From the NCBI GenBank assembly GCA_023392205.1, contig JAEVZN010000222.1:1-5470 (forward strand): DNA of 5,470 nucleotides, read 5' to 3'. The notes beneath the pieces are model-generated. The model did no database searches. It was not told the origin of the DNA and saw nothing but the letters and a program-made list of their open reading frames with translations. The translations under genes were made by a program, and so were the position numbers. How positions within the stretch are numbered: the stretch's first letter is position 1; each line of letters starts with the position of its first letter. Below, in pieces: positions 1 to 5,470 of this stretch. Source of the stretch: Pseudomonadota bacterium (GTDB taxonomy: Bacteria; Pseudomonadota; Alphaproteobacteria; Rhizobiales; Xanthobacteraceae).

Positions 1-3
1 GTC

Positions 4-1338
4 CTATACCTCATCCTTTTCCGCGCGCAGTTTCGCCCAGTAATCCAGCCGCTTTCTGATCTCGCGCTCGAATCCGCGTTCGGGTGGATTGTAGAAACTC
101 TGGCGGGGGAGTTCGTCCGGGAAATAATTCTGCCCCGAAAACCCCTCCGCAGTGTCGTGATCGTAGGCATAGCCGCGGCCGTAGCCTTCGTCCTTCATCA
201 GCCGCGTCGGCGCGTTGAGGATGTGCTTGGGTGGCAACAGCGATCCATGTTCCTTGGCCGCCCGCATGGCGGCGCCATAGGCCCGGTACGCAGCGTTCGA
301 TTTCGGCGCGGTGGCGACATAGATCACAGCTTGGGCGATGGCGAGTTCGCCCTCGGGGGAGCCCATGAAATCGTAGGCATCCTTGGCAGCGTTGCAGATT
401 ATCAGCGCCTGCGGGTCGGCAAGCCCGATATCCTCCACGGCCATCCGTACCACGCGGCGCGCAATGTAGAGCGGGTCCTCGCCGGCATCAAACATGCGCG
501 CGAGATAGTAAAGCGCGGCATCCGGGTCGGAACCGCGCACGGATTTATGCAGCGCCGAGATCAGATTGTAATGACCGTCCTGGCTCTTGTCGTAGATCGG
601 CGCGCGCCGCTGCACGACATTCTGCAATCCCTGCGGATCGAAGATTTCGTCCTCGCGCGCAGCGCGCCAGATTTCCTCCGTGAGCGTGAGCGAGGCGCGG
701 CCATCACCGTCGGCCATGCGGATCAGCGCCGTGCGTGCTTGCGCATCGAGCGGCAGTCGTTTGCCTTCGATCTCCTCCGCGCGCGACAATAGCCGGTCGA
801 CCGCCGCGTCATCCAGCGAGCGAAACACCAGCACACGCGCACGCGACAGGAGCGGCGCGTTCAGTTCGAAGGATGGATTCTCGGTGGTCGCGCCCACCAG
901 CACGATGGTGCCATCTTCCATCACCGGCAGAAAAGAATCCTGCTGCGCGCGATTGAAGCGGTGGATCTCGTCCACAAAGAGGAGCGTGCCCTGCCCGCTC
1001 TCGCGGCGCAGGCGTGCGCCCTCGAACACCTTCTTCAGATCGGCGACTCCGGTAAAGATCGCCGAGATCTGCTCGAAATGCAGATCGGTCTCCTGAGCCA
1101 ACAAGCGCGCCACTGTCGTCTTGCCGGTGCCGGGCGGACCCCAGAAGACCAGCGAGCCCAGCGTGCGCGTCGCCAGCATGCGGGTCAGCGCGCCATCGGG
1201 GCCGAGCAACTGCTCCTGGCCCACGACCTCGGCAAGCGATTGCGGACGCAGCCGATCGGCTAGCGGACGCGGTGCGTTGTCGCCCAGGCCTGCGGCGCTG
1301 AACAGATTGGGTCCGCCGGACCTGGAGCGCGGGCTCAT
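4..1338 (-). CDS. rarA: Replication-associated recombination protein A (RarA/MgsA), AAA+ ATPase
   Basis: This is a 444-residue cytoplasmic AAA+ ATPase of the RarA/MgsA/WHIP family, related to clamp loaders and RuvB. The family acts at stalled replication forks and gaps with SSB and recombination proteins. Visible motifs are Walker A GPPGTGKT (67-74), Walker B LLFVDE running into DEIHRFN (119-129), sensor 1 GATTENPS (149-156), an SRAR segment (165-168) likely holding the arginine finger, and GDGR (211-214) as sensor 2. The C-terminal tetramerisation region contains [11 protein letters not shown] (256-266) and [14 protein letters not shown] (287-300). Length is normal for the family and no motif is missing. 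I chose the ATG at 1338 because the protein then begins with the usual alphaproteobacterial NLFSAAGL segment and overlaps the upstream protease stop as ATGA. The open frame runs 18 codons further upstream, but only into protease codons. Stop TAG is at 4-6. Identification is secure; the exact start is very likely. Confidence 0.96.
   Translation of the reverse strand: MSPRSRSGGPNLFSAAGLGDNAPRPLADRLRPQSLAEVVGQEQLLGPDGALTRMLATRTLGSLVFWGPPGTGKTTVARLLAQETDLHFEQISAIFTGVADLKKVFEGARLRRESGQGTLLFVDEIHRFNRAQQDSFLPVMEDGTIVLVGATTENPSFELNAPLLSRARVLVFRSLDDAAVDRLLSRAEEIEGKRLPLDAQARTALIRMADGDGRASLTLTEEIWRAAREDEIFDPQGLQNVVQRRAPIYDKSQDGHYNLISALHKSVRGSDPDAALYYLARMFDAGEDPLYIARRVVRMAVEDIGLADPQALIICNAAKDAYDFMGSPEGELAIAQAVIYVATAPKSNAAYRAYGAAMRAAKEHGSLLPPKHILNAPTRLMKDEGYGRGYAYDHDTAEGFSGQNYFPDELPRQSFYNPPERGFEREIRKRLDYWAKLRAEKDEV
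1335..1338 (-). other. ATGA stop/start overlap coupling the protease gene to rarA
   Basis: The TGA stop of the protease gene (1335-1337) and the ATG of rarA (1336-1338) share bases as ATGA on the minus strand. Only a weak GGCGG lies directly before the ATG. This suggests rarA is translated mainly by termination-reinitiation from the protease message. The overlap is seen directly; the coupling is inferred. Confidence 0.8.
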
Positions 1339-2762
1339 CCGCCGAACGTGGCCGAAACCTGCCGTCCGCCGCGAAGAATTGTAATCTGCCACATGCGCTG
1401 CGGATTTCTGGTCAGGCGTTCCAGCTCCTTGCTGGTCTGCACACGCTGCTCGTTGATCGCGATCAGCACATCGCCACGCTGAAACCCGAGCCGGTGCGAC
1501 GGCGAGCCGTTGGCGATCTCAAGCACCACCACGCCTTCCGCCGACGAATCCAGACGCAATTCCTCGGCCAGAGCCGGGGACAGATTGCCGACCTTGGCGC
1601 CGGTCAGGGGTGATCGCGCCCTGATTAGTACCTCCTCGCGTGGCCGGTCGGGGGCCACCTGCAACGCCACTGCAAGGGTCGTTTCCCGGCCCGCCCGCAG
1701 CAGCCCGAGTTGCGCCTGACCGCCAAGCGGTCGCGTGCCGAAGCGGTAGTCGAACGCGTTGTGATCATCGACGGCAATGTCGTCGATCGAGACGATCACG
1801 TCCCCCGTGCGCAGCCCGGCACGTCCCGCCGGCGAGTCCGCCATGACTCCGGCGACCAGCGCACCGGCCGCCCGTTTAAGGCCGAGGCCATCGGCCAGTT
1901 CCGGCGTGATGCTTTGCAGCTTTGCGCCGAGCCAGGGCCGCTTCACCGCACTGCCGCCGCCTCTGGCGGATTGCGCAACGACCTTCACCATGTTGACGGG
2001 AATGGCAAAACCCACGCCCTGCGATCCGCCGGACCGCGAAAAGATCGCCGTGTTGACGCCGACCAGCTTTCCCGAAAGATCGACCAATGCGCCGCCGGAA
2101 TTGCCGGGATTGATGGCGGCATCGGTCTGGATGAAGAACTGATAATCGGTGATGCCGACCTGCGTGCGCGCCAAAGCCGACACGATGCCATGCGTCACCG
2201 TCTGGCCGACGCCGAACGGATTGCCGATGGCGAGAACGAGATCGCCGACTTCAAGTTCATCGGAATTGCCGAATTCGATGGAGGGAAAGCGTTCCTTGCT
2301 GTCCTTGATCTTGAGTACGGCGAGATCGGTGCGCGCGTCCTTGAGCACGATCTCGGCCTCGAATTCGCGCTTGTCGGACAGCGATACCTTCACCTCAGTG
2401 GCGCCCTCGACCACATGATTGTTGGTGATGATCAGCCCGGTCGCATCCACGATCACGCCGGAGCCAAGCGACCGCTGCAATTGCTCGCGCGGGATGGTGC
2501 CGGGCGCCCCGAAGAAGCGGCGGAAGAACGGGTCTTCGAAGAGCGGATTGCGGTTCTCGACCGCGCGCGCGGCATAAACATTGACCACGGAGGGCGTGGC
2601 TTTCTTCACCACCGAAGAAAAGGAGAGCTTCAATTCCGCGGCCGATTTTGGCACCGCACGCTGCTGCGCCTGTGCCTCGCCGATTGGGTTCTGGCCCGCC
2701 AGCGGAACCAACGCCAATGCGCCAATGACGGCGACAGCCGCGAGGCTGCTTTTCCCGGTCAT
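1335..2762 (-). CDS. degQ: Periplasmic Do/HtrA-family serine endoprotease (DegP/DegQ/MucD type)
   Basis: This is a 475-residue protease-chaperone that degrades misfolded envelope proteins in the periplasm. A Sec signal peptide occupies about residues 1-32: K4, then a hydrophobic core, with AQA before QQ as the likely cleavage site. The trypsin-like domain carries the full triad: His116 (NNHVV), Asp146 (ARTDLAVL) and Ser222 (GNSGGAL). Two PDZ domains follow at about 275-370 and 385-470; PDZ1 contains [14 protein letters not shown] and PDZ2 contains [12 protein letters not shown]. The LA-loop region (about 70-95, with DPFFRRFFG) is short, which favours a DegQ/MucD-like member over E. coli-type DegP; the subfamily name is a judgement. 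The ATG at 2762 has GGGGA six bases upstream and gives a clean signal peptide. Extending 32 codons upstream would put a Cys/Met-rich stretch before the signal peptide and is rejected. The gene is followed with a 4-base overlap by rarA, so the two are probably cotranscribed and translationally coupled. Confidence 0.95.
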   Translation of the reverse strand: MTGKSSLAAVAVIGALALVPLAGQNPIGEAQAQQRAVPKSAAELKLSFSSVVKKATPSVVNVYAARAVENRNPLFEDPFFRRFFGAPGTIPREQLQRSLGSGVIVDATGLIITNNHVVEGATEVKVSLSDKREFEAEIVLKDARTDLAVLKIKDSKERFPSIEFGNSDELEVGDLVLAIGNPFGVGQTVTHGIVSALARTQVGITDYQFFIQTDAAINPGNSGGALVDLSGKLVGVNTAIFSRSGGSQGVGFAIPVNMVKVVAQSARGGGSAVKRPWLGAKLQSITPELADGLGLKRAAGALVAGVMADSPAGRAGLRTGDVIVSIDDIAVDDHNAFDYRFGTRPLGGQAQLGLLRAGRETTLAVALQVAPDRPREEVLIRARSPLTGAKVGNLSPALAEELRLDSSAEGVVVLEIANGSPSHRLGFQRGDVLIAINEQRVQTSKELERLTRNPQRMWQITILRGGRQVSATFGG

Positions 2763-2787
2763 GTCAGATCCCCGATTCAGGGCACAG

Positions 2788-2793
2788 ATATAG
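2788..2793 (-). promoter_or_regulatory. Candidate -10 element for the protease-rarA operon
   Basis: On the minus strand this reads CTATAT, close to the alphaproteobacterial -10 consensus. Seventeen bases upstream is CTTCTT, which matches CTTGAC or CTTGAA at only three positions. The element lies 25 bases before the ATG, which would leave a short leader with room for the GGGGA ribosome site. It could serve the housekeeping sigma factor or RpoH; the weak -35 does not decide between them. Confidence 0.35.
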
Positions 2794-2896
2794 GCCGCAG
2801 CCTGACCCCAAAGAAGGTTTTTCATACACATCGGGTTCATGCAAGGCGCGCAAAACATTCAATTGGACCAGACACTTGTGGACCCGCTACCTGCAA

Positions 2897-2917
2897 CCGG
2901 TCCACATTGCGGGCCGG
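2897..2917 (+). other. Leader stem-loop 1 upstream of the synthase-like gene
   Basis: CCGGTCC (2897-2903) pairs with GGGCCGG (2911-2917) across a 7-base loop, giving seven pairs with one G-U. It lies in the probable 5' leader of the plus-strand gene. A T-run is absent, so it is not an obvious terminator. Such stems arise easily in GC-rich DNA, and function is unproven. Confidence 0.35.
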
Positions 2918-2926
2918 ACAGAATTT

Positions 2927-2943
2927 CGGCCGCGTCGCGGCCG
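2927..2943 (+). repeat. 17-bp perfect palindrome / leader stem-loop 2 just before the ribosome site
   Basis: CGGCCGCG (2927-2934) and CGCGGCCG (2936-2943) are perfect inverted copies around a single T. As RNA this forms a 7-bp GC stem with a three-base loop, ending five bases before the Shine-Dalgarno at 2949. It could be a DNA operator or an RNA element limiting ribosome access. Its 3' arm overlaps the second copy of the direct repeat GGCCGGACA (2912-2920 and 2939-2947). Confidence 0.45.
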
Positions 2944-2948
2944 GACAT

Positions 2949-2955
2949 GGAGGGG
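2949..2955 (+). promoter_or_regulatory. Strong ribosome binding site deciding a GTG start
   Basis: GGAGGGG is followed by TTTC and then GTG at 2960, which places the GGAGG core six bases from the start codon. No comparable site precedes the upstream in-frame TTG at 2876, so this site fixes the start of the synthase-like gene. Confidence 0.85.
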
Positions 2956-2959
2956 TTTC

Positions 2960-4537
2960 GTGACCGAATTGTCGGAGAAGGCCGGGGCCGCGCCGGCGGC
3001 GCTCGTTTATCTGTCCGCCTTTGTGGTGGGAGCGATCGTGATGAGCTTCGAGATGCTCGGCTCGCGCTACCTAAACCCTTATTTCGGCAGCGGAATTTAC
3101 ACATGGGCGTCGCTGATCTCGACGGTTTTGCTGTCGCTGACCGTCGGCTATTTCATCGGCGGATGGCTGGCCGACCGGATGCCCTCGCTGCGCGTGCTGG
3201 GCGTCACGGTGGTTATCGGATCGGTCTATATCCTTGTTCTGCCGACCTTTTCCCAGCCGGTGCTGGAGGCCGTGCTGTCCGCCATCGACGATATCAAGAT
3301 TGGAAGTCTGGTGTCTTCAATGGTTATTCTGTTCTTTCCCGTGGTGTTTCTCGGCATGTTCTCCCCTTTTGCGATCCGTCTTCTGCTTCGTTCTGCCTCC
3401 TCTTCCGGAACGGTGTCCGGCACCGTCTATGGCATCTCGACCGCAGGCTCGATCGTCGGCACGCTCGGCACCACGTTTTATCTGATCCCCTCAATGGGCT
3501 CGCGCGCCATCACCCTGATGCTGGGCGGGGCCGGGATCGCGGCGGGATTGCTGCTGATTTTCCTGCCGCTCCTGATGCGCAGCCCGCGCAAGGCTGTGAC
3601 CTCGTCCATCATCCTGCTCGCCACCGCCCTCGCCTGCTTCCCCGCCCACGCCGACACGCTGGTCGATCAGGACCTGCGCAACGCGCTCCTGAAAAAACCG
3701 GACGGCCAGCTCGCCCGCATCGAGACCGAATACAACGACATCATCATCACCAAGCGCCGTCACATCGTGACCATGTCGTTTCAGCTCAAGGGCTTCAACT
3801 ATACCGAATCCGCCACCGACCTGCCCGATCCCGACGACCTGATCATCGCCTATACGCAATTCATGACGCTCGGCGTGATCTATCCCCCCGAGCCGAAAGA
3901 CATCCTGATGATCGGCCTTGGCGGCGGCTCGATTTCCACCTATCTCGGCCGCGCAATGCCGGATGCGCGCATCGATACCGTCGAGATCGATCCCGGCGTC
4001 ATCACCGCCGCGCGGCGTTTCTTCGGCATCCGCGACAGCGAACGCGTGCGCTATATCGATGCGGACGGCCGCGTCTTCATCAATCGCAGCAAGAAGAACT
4101 ACGATCTCATTCTGGTCGATGCCTTTCATGGCGGCTTCGTGCCGTTTCATCTGCTGACAAAGGAATTCTATCAGCTGCTCAGGACACGGCTAAGGCCCGG
4201 CGGGGCGGTCGCCTTCAACGTCCACGACGGCACCAAGCTCTATGCCTCCACCGTCCTGACGCTGGGCGATGTCTTCAAGCGGGTGGACCTGTATCCTTCG
4301 GGCGAGGGTGAGGTCATCACAATTGCGACCGATGCGGCCCCCTCCTTCGACGAATTGCGCGAGCGTGCGGCGAGCTTGCAGCAGCAATTCAAGTTCCGCC
4401 ACCCGTTGCCGCCGATGTTCGCAAAACGGATCGTCGATGTCGCGTCGCAGACCCGACGCGGTGCCATCATCACGGACGATTTCGCGCCGGTCGACCTCTA
4501 TGGCGCCATCGGCGGACCGGACAAGAAAAAGAAATAG
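2960..4537 (+). CDS. Membrane protein fused to a spermidine-synthase-like domain (fused MFS/SpdSyn type)
   Basis: This is a 525-residue two-part protein. The N-terminal half has about seven hydrophobic segments: roughly 12-32, 45-68, 77-97, 115-144, 155-177, 182-205 and 211-230. It carries an MFS-like GYFIGGWLADR motif (63-73) in the loop after segment 2. The C-terminal half (about 250-515) resembles spermidine/spermine synthases: an N-terminal beta region (ETEYNDIIITKR, 255-266), the nucleotide-binding GLGGGS (319-324), VEIDP (341-345), DADGR (367-371), YDLILVDAF (381-389) and a PFHLLTKEFY segment (395-404). Family knowledge: such fusions are common in bacteria and mostly uncharacterised, acting as aminopropyl- or methyltransferases at best guess. 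Residues of the polyamine site that define true SpeE are changed here, so I do not assign a gene symbol. The GTG start is fixed by the site at 2949-2955. No speD or other polyamine gene lies in the window. The protein ends in DKKKK, whose codons coincide with a terminator A-tract of the opposite gene. Confidence 0.88.
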   Translation: MTELSEKAGAAPAALVYLSAFVVGAIVMSFEMLGSRYLNPYFGSGIYTWASLISTVLLSLTVGYFIGGWLADRMPSLRVLGVTVVIGSVYILVLPTFSQPVLEAVLSAIDDIKIGSLVSSMVILFFPVVFLGMFSPFAIRLLLRSASSSGTVSGTVYGISTAGSIVGTLGTTFYLIPSMGSRAITLMLGGAGIAAGLLLIFLPLLMRSPRKAVTSSIILLATALACFPAHADTLVDQDLRNALLKKPDGQLARIETEYNDIIITKRRHIVTMSFQLKGFNYTESATDLPDPDDLIIAYTQFMTLGVIYPPEPKDILMIGLGGGSISTYLGRAMPDARIDTVEIDPGVITAARRFFGIRDSERVRYIDADGRVFINRSKKNYDLILVDAFHGGFVPFHLLTKEFYQLLRTRLRPGGAVAFNVHDGTKLYASTVLTLGDVFKRVDLYPSGEGEVITIATDAAPSFDELRERAASLQQQFKFRHPLPPMFAKRIVDVASQTRRGAIITDDFAPVDLYGAIGGPDKKKK

Positions 4538-4569
4538 CGCGAGGCGGCATAACGGCCGCGTCAGCGCGC
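4523..4569 (-). terminator. Probable intrinsic terminator of the ankyrin gene, overlapping both convergent stop codons
   Basis: On the minus strand an outer stem (4565-4569 with 4537-4541, GCGCG/CGCGC) encloses an inner 5-bp stem (4555-4559 with 4544-4548, GCGGC/GCCGC) with a 6-base loop and a small internal loop. It is followed at once by TATTTCTTTTTCTTG (4536 down to 4522). The U-tract is the complement of the last codons of the plus-strand gene. On the plus strand no T-run follows, so the element points one way only. Confidence 0.5.
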
Positions 4570-5244
4570 CCCGTGCGCTTCCAGAAGCTGCACCATGTCC
4601 GCATATCCGCGCCGCCGCGCATGCGACAGCGGCGTCACGCCGTCGCGATCGGCGATCTGCGGATCCGCGCCGGCGTCGAGCAGCAGCCCGACAATTTGCG
4701 TATGCACCGCACCGCCATCGCCAAGGATCACGGCTTCCATGAGCGCGGTCCAGCCCAGATTGTTGACGTGATCCGGATCGATAGCGGTTGCGAGCAGAAC
4801 CTTCACCGCATCCACATGGCCGTAATGACAGGCCGGGATGAGCGCAGTACCGCCGAACCTGTTCAGACTTTTCAGGTCGGCACCCGCGGCAAGCGTCATC
4901 CTGAGAATTTCGGTGCGCCCACGCGCACCCGCAAACAGATACGGACTGTCCTGAATGTTATCCTTGGCATTCACATCGGCGCCGGCCGCGATCAGCACTT
5001 GCGCAACCTCGATGTGATTGCCGTGAGTGGCGAGCAGCAGCGCCGTGCGCCCCTGCTCGTCGCGCGCCGCAACGCTCGCCTTCTCATTTAGGAGTCGCCG
5101 GACCGATGCGATATCTCCACTGGCCGCTGCCGCAAGCAGCGCACGATCCTGCGGGCTGTCTGCCATGGCGCCAGCACCGTTCAGGAAAAGCAGAACCACG
5201 ACACAAACAAAAAGGGCGGCGCCGTGCACCGCCCTTCTGGTCAT
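4561..5244 (-). CDS. Exported ankyrin-repeat protein
   Basis: This is a 227-residue protein with an apparent Sec signal peptide: MTRR, a strongly hydrophobic core (about 9-22), then AMA before DS (cleavage after residue 28). No lipobox is present, so the mature protein should be soluble in the periplasm. About six ankyrin repeats follow: roughly 32-62, 63-95, 96-128, 129-161, 162-198 (with a short insertion) and 199-227. Clear GxTAL and LLxAGAD signatures are present (GRTALLLAT, LIAAGADVNAK, GWTALMEAV, LLLDAGADPQIADRDGVTPL). Ankyrin repeats bind proteins; the partner is unknown. The ATG at 5244 is 17 bases after the rplQ stop. An in-frame GTG at 5256 is possible, and an ATG at 5166 would give a cytosolic form, but neither has a better ribosome site. 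The ATG at 5244 has only GGGA one base away, so translation may depend on coupling to rplQ. An intrinsic-terminator-like hairpin lies within the signal-peptide codons. Confidence 0.87.
   Translation of the reverse strand: MTRRAVHGAALFVCVVVLLFLNGAGAMADSPQDRALLAAAASGDIASVRRLLNEKASVAARDEQGRTALLLATHGNHIEVAQVLIAAGADVNAKDNIQDSPYLFAGARGRTEILRMTLAAGADLKSLNRFGGTALIPACHYGHVDAVKVLLATAIDPDHVNNLGWTALMEAVILGDGGAVHTQIVGLLLDAGADPQIADRDGVTPLSHARRRGYADMVQLLEAHGAR
5201..5236 (-). terminator. Intrinsic terminator for the rplQ transcript, inside the ankyrin signal-peptide codons
   Basis: On the minus strand AAGGGCGG (5236-5229) pairs perfectly with CCGCCCTT (5219-5212) across a 9-base loop that can add two more pairs after a mismatch. 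The stem runs directly into a T-rich tract, TTTTTGTTTGTGT (5213-5201). The shape is that of a textbook rho-independent terminator for transcripts arriving from rplQ. It overlaps codons 3-15 of the ankyrin gene, and the tract encodes part of the Leu-Phe-Val-Cys-Val signal core. No other terminator lies between rplQ and the ankyrin start. Confidence 0.62.
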
Positions 5245-5261
5245 GTCCCAAATCACCGCGA

Positions 5262-5470
5262 TCAGGCGGCGGCTGCGTCTTCGTTCCCGCGCCGCTCCTG
5301 AACCGGACCGGAGTCCAGGCCCTTGGCATCGACGTCGCGGTCGACGAATTCGATCACCGCAACAGCCGCGGAATCGCCGTAGCGGAAGCCGGCCTTGATG
5401 ATACGGGTATAGCCGCCCTTGCGCTCCTGATAACGCGGGCCAAGAACCTCGAACAGCTTCTTGACCATAC
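5262..5470 (-). CDS. rplQ: 50S ribosomal protein L17 (C-terminal part, truncated by the window edge)
   Basis: The last 68 complete codons are visible, about half of the usual 120-140 residues; the start lies beyond the right edge. Recognisable L17 sequence includes [28 protein letters not shown] and [14 protein letters not shown], followed by a low-complexity Ala-rich tail (GNEDAAAA) typical of alphaproteobacteria. L17 is a large-subunit protein near the exit tunnel. The gene usually follows rpoA as the last member of the alpha operon, which would lie to the right. The internal Met at 5466-5468 is not a start. The stop TGA (5262-5264) lies 17 bases before the ankyrin ATG. Confidence 0.96.
   Translation of the reverse strand, partial: MVKKLFEVLGPRYQERKGGYTRIIKAGFRYGDSAAVAVIEFVDRDVDAKGLDSGPVQERRGNEDAAAA

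Larger units (their letters stand above)
2763..2959. promoter_or_regulatory. Divergent intergenic region between the protease and membrane synthase-like genes
   Basis: These 197 bases separate two genes transcribed away from each other, so both promoters should lie here. The half nearest the protease is less GC-rich and holds a candidate -10 element and the protease Shine-Dalgarno. The half nearest the synthase-like gene is very GC-rich and holds two hairpins, a 9-base direct repeat and a strong Shine-Dalgarno. On the plus strand the best -35-like sequence is TTGGAC at 2863-2868, but no convincing -10 lies 16-18 bases downstream. I do not see an EcfG-type GGAAC...CGTT promoter on either strand. 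Confidence 0.6.

Noticed and set aside
157..792. A 211-codon plus-strand frame opposite rarA.
   Set aside because: It mirrors the conserved C-terminal part of RarA, has no recognisable motif and no good ribosome site.
2763..2858. A 32-residue N-terminal extension of the protease.
   Set aside because: The internal ATG at 2762 has a good GGGGA site and begins a normal signal peptide. The extension would cover the likely promoter and place a Cys/Met-rich stretch before that signal.
2876..2959. A TTG start giving a 28-residue extension of the synthase-like protein.
   Set aside because: It has no ribosome site, its translation is Arg-rich, and it contains the leader hairpins. The GTG at 2960 has near-ideal spacing from GGAGGGG.
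1710..2963. A 417-codon open frame on the plus strand opposite the protease gene.
   Set aside because: It is antisense to a gene with a complete catalytic triad and two PDZ domains. Its translation is rich in Arg, Asp and Gly with no recognisable domain, as expected for a shadow frame in GC-rich DNA.
3491..4150. A 219-codon minus-strand frame opposite the synthase-like gene.
   Set aside because: Its composition is His/Asp/Gly/Ala-rich and it mirrors the conserved nucleotide-binding region, so it is a shadow.
2839..4311. A 490-codon plus-strand frame overlapping the synthase-like gene.
   Set aside because: Its translation is Arg/His/Pro/Ala-rich without domain signatures, while the overlapping frame has clear membrane segments and Rossmann motifs. 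An ATG in this frame at 2947 merely overlaps the ribosome site of the real gene.
4563..4579. A short hairpin (AGCGC/GCGCT) considered as a plus-strand terminator for the synthase-like gene.
   Set aside because: It has only five pairs and no T-run follows on the plus strand. I see no convincing terminator for that gene in this orientation.

Overview
The window looks like a chromosomal segment from a GC-rich alphaproteobacterium, most likely in the Hyphomicrobiales (Rhizobiales) near Bradyrhizobiaceae/Xanthobacteraceae. This rests on the high-GC codon use, the L17 C-terminal sequence (the [16 protein letters not shown] tail), and the N-terminus of RarA (NLFSAAGL...[10 protein letters not shown]). 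It is an inference from protein character, not a database match. There are five genes, packed tightly. I see no insertion sequence, tRNA, CRISPR array or phage gene.

Layout from right to left. The minus-strand 3' end of rplQ (ribosomal protein L17, normally the last gene of the alpha ribosomal operon) enters at the right edge and stops at 5262. Only 17 nt later a minus-strand gene begins that encodes an exported ankyrin-repeat protein (4561-5244). A strong intrinsic-terminator-like hairpin with a U-tract lies inside the signal-peptide codons of that gene, so the ribosomal operon appears to end, at least partly, within the next gene. A second terminator-like structure follows the ankyrin gene. 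Its U-tract is the complement of the Lys-rich last codons of the convergent plus-strand gene.

That plus-strand gene (2960-4537) encodes a seven-segment membrane protein fused to a spermidine-synthase-like Rossmann domain. The domain keeps the nucleotide-binding framework but lacks several residues that define true spermidine synthases, so its reaction is open. Its GTG start is set by a very good Shine-Dalgarno sequence, preceded by two adjacent hairpins in the leader. A roughly 200-bp divergent region separates it from the minus-strand pair on the left.

The left half is a two-gene minus-strand operon. A periplasmic Do/HtrA-family serine protease (1335-2762, complete catalytic triad, two PDZ domains) overlaps by ATGA with rarA/mgsA (4-1338), an AAA+ ATPase acting at stalled replication forks. 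The genes are ordinary housekeeping or stress functions apart from the membrane synthase-like protein and the exported ankyrin protein. The most interesting signals are the terminator embedded in coding sequence, and the altered active site and unexpected predicted topology of the synthase-like protein.
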